A DNA stretch of 64,000 bases. Origin: Rhizobium terrae. Lineage in GTDB: Bacteria; Pseudomonadota; Alphaproteobacteria; Rhizobiales; Rhizobiaceae. Location: positions 248,001 through 312,000 of the forward strand of contig NZ_QJKM01000003.1 in the NCBI RefSeq assembly GCF_003425685.1, read 5' to 3'. Positions 8,422-17,291 of this stretch are shown piece after piece. Each line of letters opens with the position of its first letter. The stretch's first letter is position 1. The position numbers were made by a program, and so were the translations under genes. The notes under the pieces were generated by a model that worked only from the letters and a program-made list of their open reading frames with translations, did no database searches and was not told the origin of the DNA.

Positions 8422-10749
8422 CTACTGCCTCGCCGCGACCGGCTTTACCAGCGGCGTGATGCGGCGGATGGTGACGCGGCGGTTCTCCTGTTCCGGCCCG
8501 TCGGTACGGACCTTCAGGTAGCGCTCGCCATAACCCTGCGTCGCCAGGTTCTCGGGCGGAATGCCGAAGGCGTCCGTCAAAACCTTCGCCACGCTCTCGG
8601 CGCGCTCGTCGGAAAGCACGAGATTGCTGTCGTCGGAGCCGACTGCATCCGTATGACCCTCGATCAGGAAGGTCTCGGACGGATCCTTGTCCAGCACCTT
8701 GCCGATCGCATCGGCCACCTTGCGCAGCGAACTTGCCTGGTTCATCGGAATTTCGGCGCTTCCGGTCGCAAAGGTGATCGTGTCGAGATCGATCCGGCGC
8801 ACCTTGTCGCGGATGCGTGCGGAATAACGCACCTCGTCCAGCGAATAGACCCGCTCGACGCGCTCGACCGGCGGCTGCTCCAGGAACTCGTAATAGTCCC
8901 GGTCAGGTTCGGTCGAAGTGTCGATGATATATTCGTCGACCGGCACGGTGAGCCGCATCGGCGGCAGGTCGAGGCCGGGATCACGCCAGACGTAATCGCG
9001 GCCGCGGCTGTCGTCCATCAGTTCCGGAGCGTAGTACAGCACGTATTCGTCGCCGCCCCTGACGATGCGCGAACGCTGGACGATCTCGCCGTAGCGGTTG
9101 CGGATCGTCACGACCCGGGTGCCGTCATCGCGCACGATGACCTCGCGCACGCGCCCGTCGCGCAGCCGCTCGTATTCCGGCTCCCGGCCGTCGACCCAGA
9201 AGCGGCGGCTGTCGTCATGGCGGACGACCGTCTGGTTGTCGATCGAGATGATCACCCGGCCGCCATCGCGATCCCGGTCGCGGCGGTTGCCGCCGTCACG
9301 GCCGGTCACATCCCGAAAATCCCAGCCCTGCGGCCGGTCGAAATCCGGGCGCCGGTCGAGCCGCTCGCCGCGCTCTTCGACAAGCGCCCGGAAGTCCCGC
9401 TGCTGCTCGCGGGTGGCCCGCGTCGCGCCCTGAGCTTCGGCATCGGATTTCGGGGGCGCGAGCTGCTGCTGATCGGCCTGCTGGGTCTGCTGGGTCTGCT
9501 GGCGACGCGGCTGCTGGGTAGCGCCGCCGGCTGCGGGCGGTGCAGCCGGGGCCTCCTTGGCGCTGTCGAGCACGGCCGCACCGTTCTCGACCGGCAGCAC
9601 CACCTGCTCGCCGCTTCTGGCCGAAGCAGGATCGCGGGCGAGCTCCTTGGCGCGCTCCACCTGCTGAGGCGTCTGTGCCGTCTGCGGCTGCCCCGGTGCC
9701 GCCCCTTGAGGAGCCTGAGCGGGGGCCTGGCTCGGCTGCTGGCCGGTTGTCTGCTGGCCCTGAGGCTGGCCGGGAACGGCCTGCGGCGACTGGCCTTCCA
9801 TGGTCTGGCGACGCTGCTGGCCATCCGCAGGCTGCTGCCCTTGCGTTGCCTGGCCGGGCTGGATCTGGCCCGACTGGATCTGGTTGGGCTGGATCTGGTT
9901 GGGCTGGGTCTGACCCGGCACCGGCTGGCCCGGTGCAGCCTGACCCTGTGCCGGTCGTCCCTGCGCCGGCGGCGGCTGGGTCCGGTTGCCCTGGGCGGCA
10001 CCGGTTCCCTGGCTGCCGCCCTGACCTTCGGCATTCCGCCGGGCGGGATTTTCGGGCTGCTGGGCCTCGGGTGCCGCCGTCCGGTCAGTGGCGCGCGGGC
10101 GCAGTGCGGGGGTCTCCGCCTGGTTTCCGGCCGGGGCCGTGTTGCGGTCCTCTGCATTGCGCCTTTGCTGGCGGTCACCGCCCGAAGGCGCGGTCTCTCG
10201 TGGCAGCGTGTTCTGGGGCTGCTGGGCCTCCCTTGTGGCCGGCTGCTCCGCTTGCGGCGCGGCCTGCTGCCGTTGCCGGTCGCGCTGCTGCTGGCCTTCG
10301 CCGTCCTGGCCCTGGCCGGCATCCTGCCGCTGGCGGCGCAGCTGCTGGCCGCCGCCCTCGCCCTCACCTGCCTGCTGGCGACGCTGCGGACGCTCCTGTG
10401 CCGGCGCCTCCTGAGCGGGGGCCTGCGCGGCCGGAGCCTCCCGGGGGGCTGCCTGGGGTGCCGGCTGAGGCTTCCGGCGTGGCTCTTCGCTCTGCTGCTG
10501 GGCTTCGGCAGGAGCCTGTTCGCGCTGGCCTCCGCCGCGCTGGCCGCCGCCATCCTGCCCGCCTTCGCGCTGCCGGCCTTCCCCGCTGCCGGGCGGAACA
10601 AGGATCTGCTGCTGGATCCGGATGACGCCCGGCATCCGGCCGGCCTCGATCGCGGCTTTCGGCGGCATCGCCGCCGCCGGCTGGATCATCAGCGGCAGCG
10701 ACACGAAGGGCACCGCGACGCTGGTGAACAGTGTGAATTTCCTCGACAT
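8422..10749 (-). CDS. OmpA-family protein with long Gln/Pro-rich linker
   Basis: The 775-aa product starts with a Sec signal peptide (cleavage near PAAA-MPPK, residue ~28). From about residue 50 to 430 it is a low-complexity region dominated by Gln, Pro, Ala, Gly and Arg. That region includes a tandem NQIQPNQIQSGQIQPGQ tract. A charged region rich in Asp/Arg follows (about 450-640). The last ~115 residues are an OmpA C-terminal peptidoglycan-binding domain, with TITFATGSAEIPMNQASSLR, GHTDAVGSDDSNLVLSDERA and the terminal RVTIRRI. The protein probably tethers the envelope to peptidoglycan, with the linker in the periplasm or at the surface. No beta-barrel is evident. AAGAGGAA precedes the ATG. 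An intrinsic terminator follows the stop. Confidence 0.85.
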   Translation of the reverse strand: MSRKFTLFTSVAVPFVSLPLMIQPAAAMPPKAAIEAGRMPGVIRIQQQILVPPGSGEGRQREGGQDGGGQRGGGQREQAPAEAQQQSEEPRRKPQPAPQAAPREAPAAQAPAQEAPAQERPQRRQQAGEGEGGGQQLRRQRQDAGQGQDGEGQQQRDRQRQQAAPQAEQPATREAQQPQNTLPRETAPSGGDRQQRRNAEDRNTAPAGNQAETPALRPRATDRTAAPEAQQPENPARRNAEGQGGSQGTGAAQGNRTQPPPAQGRPAQGQAAPGQPVPGQTQPNQIQPNQIQSGQIQPGQATQGQQPADGQQRRQTMEGQSPQAVPGQPQGQQTTGQQPSQAPAQAPQGAAPGQPQTAQTPQQVERAKELARDPASARSGEQVVLPVENGAAVLDSAKEAPAAPPAAGGATQQPRRQQTQQTQQADQQQLAPPKSDAEAQGATRATREQQRDFRALVEERGERLDRRPDFDRPQGWDFRDVTGRDGGNRRDRDRDGGRVIISIDNQTVVRHDDSRRFWVDGREPEYERLRDGRVREVIVRDDGTRVVTIRNRYGEIVQRSRIVRGGDEYVLYYAPELMDDSRGRDYVWRDPGLDLPPMRLTVPVDEYIIDTSTEPDRDYYEFLEQPPVERVERVYSLDEVRYSARIRDKVRRIDLDTITFATGSAEIPMNQASSLRKVADAIGKVLDKDPSETFLIEGHTDAVGSDDSNLVLSDERAESVAKVLTDAFGIPPENLATQGYGERYLKVRTDGPEQENRRVTIRRITPLVKPVAARQ

Positions 10750-10952
10750 GGCATTTCCTCTTCCTGGGGTGTCATCCCTTTCAAGCGCGTCCTCTCTTGC
10801 CGGCTCGGGCGGACTTACGCGGCGGCTGAATGCCGTTCGGCGGAGGTTTGTTCCCTCCGGCTATGGGAGACAGGTTCGAGGCCCGGCGCTGAACCTCGCA
10901 TGAATGTGTCGTTCATGTTTCGTCGCCATCCGGACGTGCACGTAAAATGCCG

Positions 10953-10982
10953 TTGCAATTTCCTGCGGGCCGGTATCTATAA
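10953..10982 (+). promoter_or_regulatory. Candidate sigma-70-type promoter for the amino-acid ABC operon
   Basis: TTGCAA at 10953-10958 is followed 18 bases later by CTATAA at 10977-10982, about 85 bp before the binding-protein start. The rest of the 318-bp divergent gap (10750-11067) shows a short inverted repeat (CATGAA...TTCATG near 10900) and no gene. Confidence 0.35.
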
Positions 10983-11067
10983 AGCTGACGGAGGCGCCGC
11001 CGCGCGCCCCGCTCCTCATGGCGAAAAAAGATGAGACGCCGTGAGGCCGCCAACAGAGAGGATCATC

Positions 11068-11850
11068 ATGAACATCTCCACCCGTCTTCTTGCCGCCGCC
11101 TCGATCGCCGTGCTTTCGCTGTTCGCCGGTTCGGCCATGGCACAGGAAAAGCTCGTGATCGGCACGGAAGGCGCCTATCCGCCCTTCAACAATCTCGAAG
11201 CCAACGGCCAGCTCACCGGCTTCGACGTCGATATCGCCAAGGCGCTCTGCGTTGAGATGAAGGTCACCTGCACGTTCGTCACCAACGACTGGGACGGCAT
11301 CATTCCGGCGCTGCAGTCGAAGAAGTTCGACGCGATCATCGCCTCCATGTCGATCACGCCGGAGCGCAAGGAACAGGTCACCTTCTCCAAGAAATACTAC
11401 AATACCCCGCCGGCCATTGCCGTGCCGAAGGATTCGCCGATCAAGGACGCTTCCTCGGCCTCGCTGAAGGGCAAGACGCTCGGCGCCCAGGGTTCCACGA
11501 CCCATTCGAACTATGCCGAAAAGCACATGCCGGATGCCGAGCTGAAGCTCTATCCGACTGCCGACGAATACAAGCTCGACCTGTCCAACGGTCGCATCGA
11601 CGGCGTGGTGGACGATATCGTCGTGCTGTCCGACTGGGTGAAGTCGGACGCCGGCAAGTGCTGCAAGATCCTCTCTGCCCTGCCGCTCGATCCGGACATC
11701 AACGGCGAGGGCGCCGGCGTCGCCGTCCGCAAGGGCGAACAGGCTCTCGCCGACAAGTTCACGGCCGCGATTGCCGCGATCCGCGCCAACGGCACCTACA
11801 AGAAGATCCAGGACAAGTATTTCGACTTCGACGTCTACGGCGACAAGTAA
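11068..11850 (+). CDS. Polar amino-acid ABC transporter, periplasmic binding protein
   Basis: A 260-aa protein of the HisJ/ArgT/OccT-like family 3 solute-binding class. The signal peptide ends near residue 22 (GSAMA-QEK). The hallmark opening LVIGTEGAYPPFNN contacts the ligand alpha-amino and carboxyl groups, and FDVDIAKALC follows. MSITPERKEQVTFSKKYY and the hinge region around SLKGKTLGAQGSTTHSNY are also conserved. Basic amino acids or opines are the likely ligands, by analogy with the family. GAGAGGATC precedes ATG at 11068. A terminator-like hairpin after the stop probably lowers read-through into the permeases, consistent with the usual excess of binding protein. Confidence 0.92.
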   Translation: MNISTRLLAAASIAVLSLFAGSAMAQEKLVIGTEGAYPPFNNLEANGQLTGFDVDIAKALCVEMKVTCTFVTNDWDGIIPALQSKKFDAIIASMSITPERKEQVTFSKKYYNTPPAIAVPKDSPIKDASSASLKGKTLGAQGSTTHSNYAEKHMPDAELKLYPTADEYKLDLSNGRIDGVVDDIVVLSDWVKSDAGKCCKILSALPLDPDINGEGAGVAVRKGEQALADKFTAAIAAIRANGTYKKIQDKYFDFDVYGDK

Positions 11851-11872
11851 GCGGCTACTTCGGTGCATCAAT

Positions 11873-11909
11873 CCGGCGGGAGGCTTGCCCTTCCGCCGTT
11901 TTTCTTTTT
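11873..11909 (+). terminator. Attenuator/terminator hairpin between binding protein and permeases
   Basis: A ten-base stem (CGGCGGGAGG pairing CCTTCCGCCG, with one G-U) with a short loop is followed by GTTTTTCTTTTT. It lies 25 bp after the binding-protein stop. Partial termination here would give more binding protein than permease. Confidence 0.65.
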
Positions 11910-11963
11910 AATGAAGCAAAGTTTAAGAGCGGCCCAAGAGAAGCCGCAGGGGAAAACGAGCAT

Positions 11964-12758
11964 ATGAGCGGATTCTTTTCCGCCCTTTTCAGCGCACTCG
12001 ATCCGCTTTGCGGTCCCATCGGCCTTTTTTCCCTGTTCGGCGCATTGGTCGACAATGGCTCGCTGATCGCTTGCGGCGACGCGGGCTGGGGCGACGAGAT
12101 CGCCTTCGGGGTGAAGATCACCATCGGCCTGGCGATCGTCACGCTGCCGGTGGGGCTCGTCATCGGCTTCCTGATCGCGCTGGCGGCGCAGTCGGAGGAA
12201 AAGCTGCTGAGGCTCGCCGCCGGCATCTACACGACGATCTTCAGGGGCCTGCCGGAACTGCTGACCCTCTTCATCATCTATTACGGCCTGCAGATTCTCA
12301 TCCAGGCGGTCTTTGCCTGGTTCGGCTACGAGGAACGCATCGAGATCAACGCCTTCTTCGCCGGCGTCGTCGCCCTTTCGGTTGTCTTCTCCTCCTATGC
12401 GTCGGAAGTGCTGCTGTCGGCCTTCCGGGCGATCCCGCACGGCCAGTACGAAGCGGGTGACGCGCTCGGCCTGCACCGCGGGCGCACCATGCGGCTCGTC
12501 ATCCTGCCGCAGCTCGTCCGCATCGCCTTGCCAGGGCTCACCAATCTCTGGCTGATCCTGCTCAAGGACACGTCCTATGCGTCGGCCATCGGGCTTGCGG
12601 AGATCCTACGCCAGACCGGCATTGCGGCGCGGGTCAGCAAGGAAGCCTTCTTCTTCTATTTCATCGCCTGCATGCTTTATCTGACCCTCGCGACCATTTC
12701 ATCCGTCGGGCTCGGCTTTCTGGAAAGCTGGGCAAAACGCTCGGAGGTCCGCCGATGA
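11964..12758 (+). CDS. Amino-acid ABC transporter permease (HisQ/OccQ-like)
   Basis: A 264-aa inner-membrane permease with five to six hydrophobic segments. The N-terminal extension is hydrophobic (LCGPIGLFSLFGALVDNG). The core holds TTIFRGLPELLTLFIIYYGL and the EAA loop YEAGDALGLHRGRTMRLVIL, which docks on the ATPase. ATG at 11964 follows AGGGGAAAA. The stop overlaps the next permease start (ATGA). Together with the following gene it would form the heterodimeric channel of a polar amino-acid importer. Confidence 0.92.
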   Translation: MSGFFSALFSALDPLCGPIGLFSLFGALVDNGSLIACGDAGWGDEIAFGVKITIGLAIVTLPVGLVIGFLIALAAQSEEKLLRLAAGIYTTIFRGLPELLTLFIIYYGLQILIQAVFAWFGYEERIEINAFFAGVVALSVVFSSYASEVLLSAFRAIPHGQYEAGDALGLHRGRTMRLVILPQLVRIALPGLTNLWLILLKDTSYASAIGLAEILRQTGIAARVSKEAFFFYFIACMLYLTLATISSVGLGFLESWAKRSEVRR

Positions 12759-13585
12759 CCGCCGTCAGCCAACTGATCCCGCCGCGCCCGGCGCCGGCCT
12801 CTGCAAAACGCCGCATCACCGGCGCCAAGGTCGCGGCCATCGCGGTGCTGGCGCTCTGGGCACTGCTTGCCGTGGCGCTCGTCCTCACCGTCGTCAACGG
12901 CTGGGAAGAGGCGAAATTCCTGCGCTACGGCCCGCGTTACCTGCATGGCCTGTGGACGACCATTTCGCTCGTCGTGCTGGCGGTCGTCCTCGGCGCCCTC
13001 CTGTCTCTGCCGGTCGCGTTCGCGCGCATGTCGAACAACCGTGTGCTGAACACCGTCGCCTATGCCTATGTCTATATCTTCCGCAGCACGCCGCTGCTCG
13101 CCCAGCTGTTCCTGATCTATTACGGGCTCGGCAGCTTCCGGCCGCAACTCGAAACGGTCGGGCTGTGGTGGTTCTTCCGCGAGGCCTGGTATTGCGGACT
13201 GCTCTCCTTCGTCCTCAATACCGCCGCCTACCAGGCGGAAATCCTGCGCGGCGCGATCCAGAGCGTACCGCGCGGCCAGCACGAAGGCGCCGCGGCCCTC
13301 GGCATCCCGAAATATATCGCGTTTCGCAAGATCATCCTGCCGCAGGCCCTGATCGTGGCGCTGCGCCCCTATGGCAACGAGATCATCCTGATGATCAAGG
13401 GCTCGGCCGTCGTGTCGATCGTCACGGTCTACGACCTGATGGGCGAGACGCGATATGCCTTCTCCCGCACGTTCGATTACCAGACCTATCTCTGGGCGGC
13501 GATCTTCTATCTTGCCATCGTCGAGGCGCTCAGGCATGTCCTGGCCTTCCTGGAAGCCCGCCTCACCCGCCATCTCAAACGTTAG
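12755..13585 (+). CDS. Amino-acid ABC transporter permease (HisM/OccM-like)
   Basis: A 276-aa second permease with the same fold: hydrophobic N-terminal helix, YIFRSTPLLAQLFLIYYGLG in the conserved core, and the EAA loop HEGAAALGIPKYIAFRKIIL. It overlaps the preceding permease by four bases, so the two subunits are coupled. In related operons an ATPase gene lies beside the permeases. None is found here: the next gene is Usg on one side and the OmpA-domain gene on the other. The ATPase must be encoded elsewhere or shared. Confidence 0.92.
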   Translation: MTAVSQLIPPRPAPASAKRRITGAKVAAIAVLALWALLAVALVLTVVNGWEEAKFLRYGPRYLHGLWTTISLVVLAVVLGALLSLPVAFARMSNNRVLNTVAYAYVYIFRSTPLLAQLFLIYYGLGSFRPQLETVGLWWFFREAWYCGLLSFVLNTAAYQAEILRGAIQSVPRGQHEGAAALGIPKYIAFRKIILPQALIVALRPYGNEIILMIKGSAVVSIVTVYDLMGETRYAFSRTFDYQTYLWAAIFYLAIVEALRHVLAFLEARLTRHLKR

Positions 13586-13733
13586 CAGCACTCTTTGCAT
13601 GCGGCTGCTAAGCCATTGGTAAATTTAACGAATGTTCTTCTAGAGGTGATTTGTAAAGCCTCCGTTAAGCATGGCATGCTCCCCTGTGGGTGACACAAAA
13701 GTGTCATCTGAAAAACAACAACGGGAACCGTCG

Positions 13734-13997
13734 ATGTCTGAAATGGAAATGATGCTGAAAGGCTACGGCCTCACCACGGCCCAGATCTTCTACCGCCTGC
13801 CCGACCACCCTTCCCTGCTGCAGAGCTATGTCTGGCAGAACTACGATCTCGCCCCGGATTTCCCGGAGATGAAGGGCTTCCTGAAATTCTGGCAGGAAAA
13901 ACTCGACGGGCCGCTGCATTCCGTCCGCTACGTGCATCGCAAGCTGATCTCGGCCGGCGAATGGCGGGCGGTCAAGGGCGAGATCATCCTGCACTAG
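13734..13997 (+). CDS. Usg family protein
   Basis: An 87-aa protein matching the Usg family found in alphaproteobacteria, sometimes near tryptophan genes. The conserved core reads LKGYGLTTAQIFYRLPDHPS, then YDLAPDFPEM and a C-terminal HSVRYVHRKLISAGEWR. Its function is unknown. ATG at 13734 is chosen over the upstream in-frame codon at 13671 because the family begins at this point. It stands alone, about 150 bp after the permease and convergent with the DUF2270 gene. Confidence 0.85.
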   Translation: MSEMEMMLKGYGLTTAQIFYRLPDHPSLLQSYVWQNYDLAPDFPEMKGFLKFWQEKLDGPLHSVRYVHRKLISAGEWRAVKGEIILH

Positions 13998-14012
13998 GAC
14001 GAAGCTTCAGCC

Positions 14013-14735
14013 TCATACATGCACTTCGCCATGGGCGAATTCGCCGTCGTCGGGCTGCCGGTGAACGGCCGCGTAGATCACCGCGGCATACAGCATGGCA
14101 ACCAGGGCGATGACGGTCCAGCCCGGCAGCGGACCGAGGGCGGCGTTGCCGACCGCCTCCGATACGGAGAACACCACGTCCGTCTTCGGCTGGTCGGGCA
14201 GAAGCTTCGGCGTCGAGATCTTCAGCAGCCAGGCGAGCAACAGGATGAGATACATCCAGACGTAATTGCGTCTGACGCGGCGAAACAGCGCCTCGCGGTA
14301 GCTGATCAGGAAACAGGGATTGCGCAGGCTTTTGGCGATCGCCTGGGCCCAGTCCGGCTTCAAGTCCGCCTGCGGAAAGAGCGCCTGCGCGAAATAATGG
14401 CGTTCCAGCTTGCGCACCCGCGCCCGGTAGACGTCGAAGAAACGGTAGCGCCGCGCCTCGATCAGCAGCAACAGCGAGACGAGCAGCATGGCGAACAGCA
14501 CCACGCCGTGGTGGGACGTGGGGGTCGACAGCGACACGGAGAGCAGCGCCGCCACCACCGTGATCGCCCAGTTCGACGTGCGGTCGATGCGGTCGCGCCA
14601 GCTCGTCATCCGGCCGATCTCGCCGCGATAATAATGAATGATGAGATTGGCCTTCTCGCTCGACGTGATGGGCAGCGAAGGCGCCCGGCGCTCGACATTC
14701 TGCTCCAGCGCGGTCTGAGCCTGCTCGGCAGCCAT
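14013..14735 (-). CDS. DUF2270 membrane protein
   Basis: A 240-aa protein with four membrane segments in two pairs (near residues 50-90 and 165-225). The conserved cytosolic stretch between them includes EARRYRFFDVYRARVRKLER and SLRNPCFLISYREALFRRVR. This matches DUF2270, whose function is unknown. ATG at 14735 follows GGGAGAAAGGA; an upstream ATG at 14753 is possible. It is divergent from the methyltransferase gene across 119 bp. Confidence 0.8.
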   Translation of the reverse strand: MAAEQAQTALEQNVERRAPSLPITSSEKANLIIHYYRGEIGRMTSWRDRIDRTSNWAITVVAALLSVSLSTPTSHHGVVLFAMLLVSLLLLIEARRYRFFDVYRARVRKLERHYFAQALFPQADLKPDWAQAIAKSLRNPCFLISYREALFRRVRRNYVWMYLILLLAWLLKISTPKLLPDQPKTDVVFSVSEAVGNAALGPLPGWTVIALVAMLYAAVIYAAVHRQPDDGEFAHGEVHV

Positions 14736-14854
14736 TTCCTTTCTCCCGGACATATCTGCTTTACGCTTCAACGAATGAGCCACGCCGGCGTTCCCCCTGC
14801 ATGGACAAACCGCGGCCATCGGCTTAAACGCCTCCCGAACGAAGGATGAGAGCG

Positions 14855-15664
14855 ATGAAGAAGATCGACGAGGAAGCACTGGCCGAGGCCTATAACCGGG
14901 CACTGGCGCTGGAAAAGGCGGGCGATATCGATGCGGCCGTAAAAGCCTACGAACAGGTTCTGGAACTCGACCCGGAAGACCATGGCGGGGCCGCGGTGCG
15001 CATCGCCGCCATGGGCCGCGGCGAAACGCCGCCCAAGGCGCCGGATGCCTATGTGGAGACGCTTTTCGACCAGCATGCCGAGAGTTTCGAGGACATCCTG
15101 GTCGAGCAGCTCGGATATGCGGTTCCCGTCATCGTGCGCCAGCGCCTGCAGGCGCTGAAGCTCGGCCCGTTCAAGCGGATGCTCGATCTCGGCTGCGGCA
15201 CGGGGCTGACCGGCGGCACGCTGCGCGACATGGCGGACGACATCACCGGCATCGACATTTCCGAGAACATGGTTGAAATCGCTCACGAAAAGGATATCTA
15301 CGAGACGCTTTACGTAGCGGAAGCCGAAGACTTTCTGGAAGACAACGACGACGAGCCTTTCGACCTCGTGACCGCCACCGACGTGCTGCCCTATCTCGGC
15401 GCGCTCGAACCGCTTTTTTTCGGCGCGGCGGAAAACATGGTCCCGGGCGGGCTCTTCATCTTCTCCTCCGAGACGCTTTCCGACAGCGACGGCCGCCCGT
15501 ATATCGTCGGCCCGAACCAGCGCTTCCTGCACTCGGAAGCCTATATCCGCTCGCGTCTTGCCGAGACCGGTTTCGATCTCGTCGAGATCACCGGGATCAA
15601 CGTGCGCATGCAGGACGGCAATCCGAGCCCCGGCCATCTGGTCATCGCGCGGCTGAAAGGCTAA
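14855..15664 (+). CDS. TPR-containing class I SAM-dependent methyltransferase
   Basis: A 269-aa protein. Residues ~4-40 form one tetratricopeptide motif (EAYNRALALEKAGDIDAAVK). The methyltransferase fold follows, with motif I LDLGCGTGLTGG near residue 110, acidic motif II GIDISENMVEIA, and motif IV FDLVTATDVLPYLG. The substrate is unknown; related proteins are annotated only as predicted methyltransferases. ATG at 14855 is preferred over 14846 because GAAGGA lies eight bases before it. The DinB-like gene follows after 26 bp, probably in the same transcript. Confidence 0.85.
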   Translation: MKKIDEEALAEAYNRALALEKAGDIDAAVKAYEQVLELDPEDHGGAAVRIAAMGRGETPPKAPDAYVETLFDQHAESFEDILVEQLGYAVPVIVRQRLQALKLGPFKRMLDLGCGTGLTGGTLRDMADDITGIDISENMVEIAHEKDIYETLYVAEAEDFLEDNDDEPFDLVTATDVLPYLGALEPLFFGAAENMVPGGLFIFSSETLSDSDGRPYIVGPNQRFLHSEAYIRSRLAETGFDLVEITGINVRMQDGNPSPGHLVIARLKG

Positions 15665-15690
15665 ACCTCCTCCTCTATGGAGGATTCCCG

Positions 15691-16251
15691 ATGCCGCCCG
15701 AGCGTTACCTTCTCGCCCAGGCCTATAACAATGCCTGGGCCAATCACCGGCTGCTGAAGGCCTGCGGGCAGCTGTCGGCGGCAGAGGTCGCGGCGGAGCG
15801 GACGAACTTCTTCCCGTCGATCATCCACACGCTCAACCACAATCTAACGGTCGACTGGATGTATGTCAGCGCGCTCGAAGGCGACTGCATCGGTGCTGCC
15901 GCCTACGATCCCGAAATTCCCTTCCCCGCCTTTGCCGATCTCGATCGCGAGCAGCGGGCCGTCGACCGCCGCCTGATCGACCACTGTCGAAGCATGGACG
16001 GCGCGGGAGTGGCCGCCGAAATCCGTATTCCGCGCGCCGCCTATGTCCAGGTCGAGCGAGCCGACCGCGTGCTGCTGCATCTCTTCCAGCACCAGATTCA
16101 TCACCGCGGGCAGATCCACGCGATGCTGTCGGGGACTTCCGTCGCGCCGCCGCAGCTCGACGAGTTCTTCCCCGGCGAGCCGAATTGCGAAGCGCTGCGA
16201 GCCCAGGATTTTGCCGAACTCGGCTTCACCGAAGCCATGATCTGGAGTTGA
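15691..16251 (+). CDS. DinB-family protein
   Basis: A 186-aa four-helix-bundle protein of the DinB/YfiT superfamily. The three-histidine metal site is visible: His in THTLNHN-like IIHTLNHNLTVDWMY near residue 50, and a pair in LFQHQIHHRGQIHAMLSGT near 130-140. Superfamily members are metal-dependent hydrolases or thiol-dependent transferases. The particular reaction is not predictable, and no SOS link is implied by the name. GGAGGATTCCCG precedes the ATG. The gene is followed closely by a membrane protein at 16260. Confidence 0.88.
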   Translation: MPPERYLLAQAYNNAWANHRLLKACGQLSAAEVAAERTNFFPSIIHTLNHNLTVDWMYVSALEGDCIGAAAYDPEIPFPAFADLDREQRAVDRRLIDHCRSMDGAGVAAEIRIPRAAYVQVERADRVLLHLFQHQIHHRGQIHAMLSGTSVAPPQLDEFFPGEPNCEALRAQDFAELGFTEAMIWS

Positions 16252-16259
16252 TCTGAACC

Positions 16260-16670
16260 ATGCTTTATTTCGTCATCAAGGCCCTGCATATCCTGTCCGA
16301 CTTCCTGCTGATCGGCGGCATGCTGATCAATGCCTTCGTCATCGGCATGGTGCCGCCGGCGATCCGCGTCGGCGTCATCGCGGCGCTTCGCAGATACGAT
16401 CGCACCGTCACCACGGCGGCCCTCGGCGGCGCCTGGCTCTTCGGCCTCTGGCTGATCTTCGGCTATATCGGTTTCTCGGACGGCTGGCTGCACGCCAAGC
16501 TGCTCCTGGTGATCCTGCTCTCGGCACTGCACGGCATGCAGCAGGGCTGGATGCGCCGCATGCAGGCCGATCCGAAGCTCGATCCGCCCGCCTTCGTGCG
16601 CGCCGGCATGCCGATCATCCTCGTCTCGGTCGTGCTGATCGTCGCACTCGCGGTCATCAAGCCGTTCTGA
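16260..16670 (+). CDS. Four-helix membrane protein, DUF2269/CopD-like
   Basis: A 136-aa protein with four hydrophobic helices, beginning ALHILSDFLLIGGMLINAFV. It has conserved Trp/Gly in AWLFGLWLIFGYIGF and a charged loop with SALHGMQQGWMRRMQ. The topology and the helix-1 histidine resemble small heme-type or copper-type membrane proteins (DUF2269, CopD/HemJ-like). Sequence alone does not separate these, and no gene symbol is justified. It starts nine bases after the DinB gene, so it is probably co-transcribed. Confidence 0.7.
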   Translation: MLYFVIKALHILSDFLLIGGMLINAFVIGMVPPAIRVGVIAALRRYDRTVTTAALGGAWLFGLWLIFGYIGFSDGWLHAKLLLVILLSALHGMQQGWMRRMQADPKLDPPAFVRAGMPIILVSVVLIVALAVIKPF

Positions 16671-16739
16671 ACCGCAACCGATCCCCACGGCTGGTCCCCA
16701 TGTGGCTGGTCCGCAAGATTGATCCGAAGGCCGATTTCG

Positions 16740-17270
16740 ATGACCGTCCCTCGCCTCCCGATCCGCACCGAACGCCTCGTCCTGCGCCCGACCACGGCGG
16801 CGGATGCCGCGCGCGCCTTCGAGATCCAGTCCGACTGGGAGGTTACCCGGATGCTGCGCATGGCCGCCTTTCCGCCGGACGCAGAGGCGACGCGCGGCTG
16901 GTTTGCAGATCACCAACGGGAATGGTCCGCCGGCGAGGCCTATCGTTTCGCCGTTGAGCACGACGGCCGCATGATCGGGCTTGCCGATCTCGACGAGATT
17001 GCCGATGGCAAGGGCGATCTCGGCTACTGGTACGAAAAGGCGGCCTGGGGACACGGCCTTGCATTTGAGGCCGCCCAGGCCGTGGTGCGTTTCGCTTTCG
17101 GTGAAGCCAGCCTCTCGACGCTGAAATCCGGACATGCGGCGGACAATGCCGCCTCGGGCCGCATCCTGACAAAACTCGGCTTCACACCGGTCGACACTGT
17201 CGAGGTCTTTTCGAAATCGCGCGGCGGGATGATCCGTCAGCACCGTTATGCGCTGACCGCTTCACGGTGA
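16740..17270 (+). CDS. GNAT N-acetyltransferase, RimJ/RimL-like
   Basis: A 176-aa acetyltransferase opening IRTERLVLRPTTAADAA, the usual RimJ/RimL start. The acetyl-CoA-binding region is modified but recognisable (GDLGYWYEKAAWGHGLAFEA). The later HAADNAASGRILTKLGFTPV carries the conserved N-x-x-S-x-R-x-L-x-K-x-G-F motif. It acetylates an amine on a protein or small molecule, unidentified. ATG at 16740 lies 21 bases inside a longer frame and begins the conserved domain. It converges with the antiporter gene at 17292. Confidence 0.88.
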   Translation: MTVPRLPIRTERLVLRPTTAADAARAFEIQSDWEVTRMLRMAAFPPDAEATRGWFADHQREWSAGEAYRFAVEHDGRMIGLADLDEIADGKGDLGYWYEKAAWGHGLAFEAAQAVVRFAFGEASLSTLKSGHAADNAASGRILTKLGFTPVDTVEVFSKSRGGMIRQHRYALTASR

Positions 17271-17291
17271 CCGCGCCGGACGGCGATACCG

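Noticed and set aside
8653..11034. 793-codon open frame antisense to the OmpA-domain gene
   Set aside because: High-GC third-position bias keeps the opposite frame open. The product is Leu/Arg/Gly-rich with no domain, while the minus strand has a signal peptide and a clear OmpA domain.
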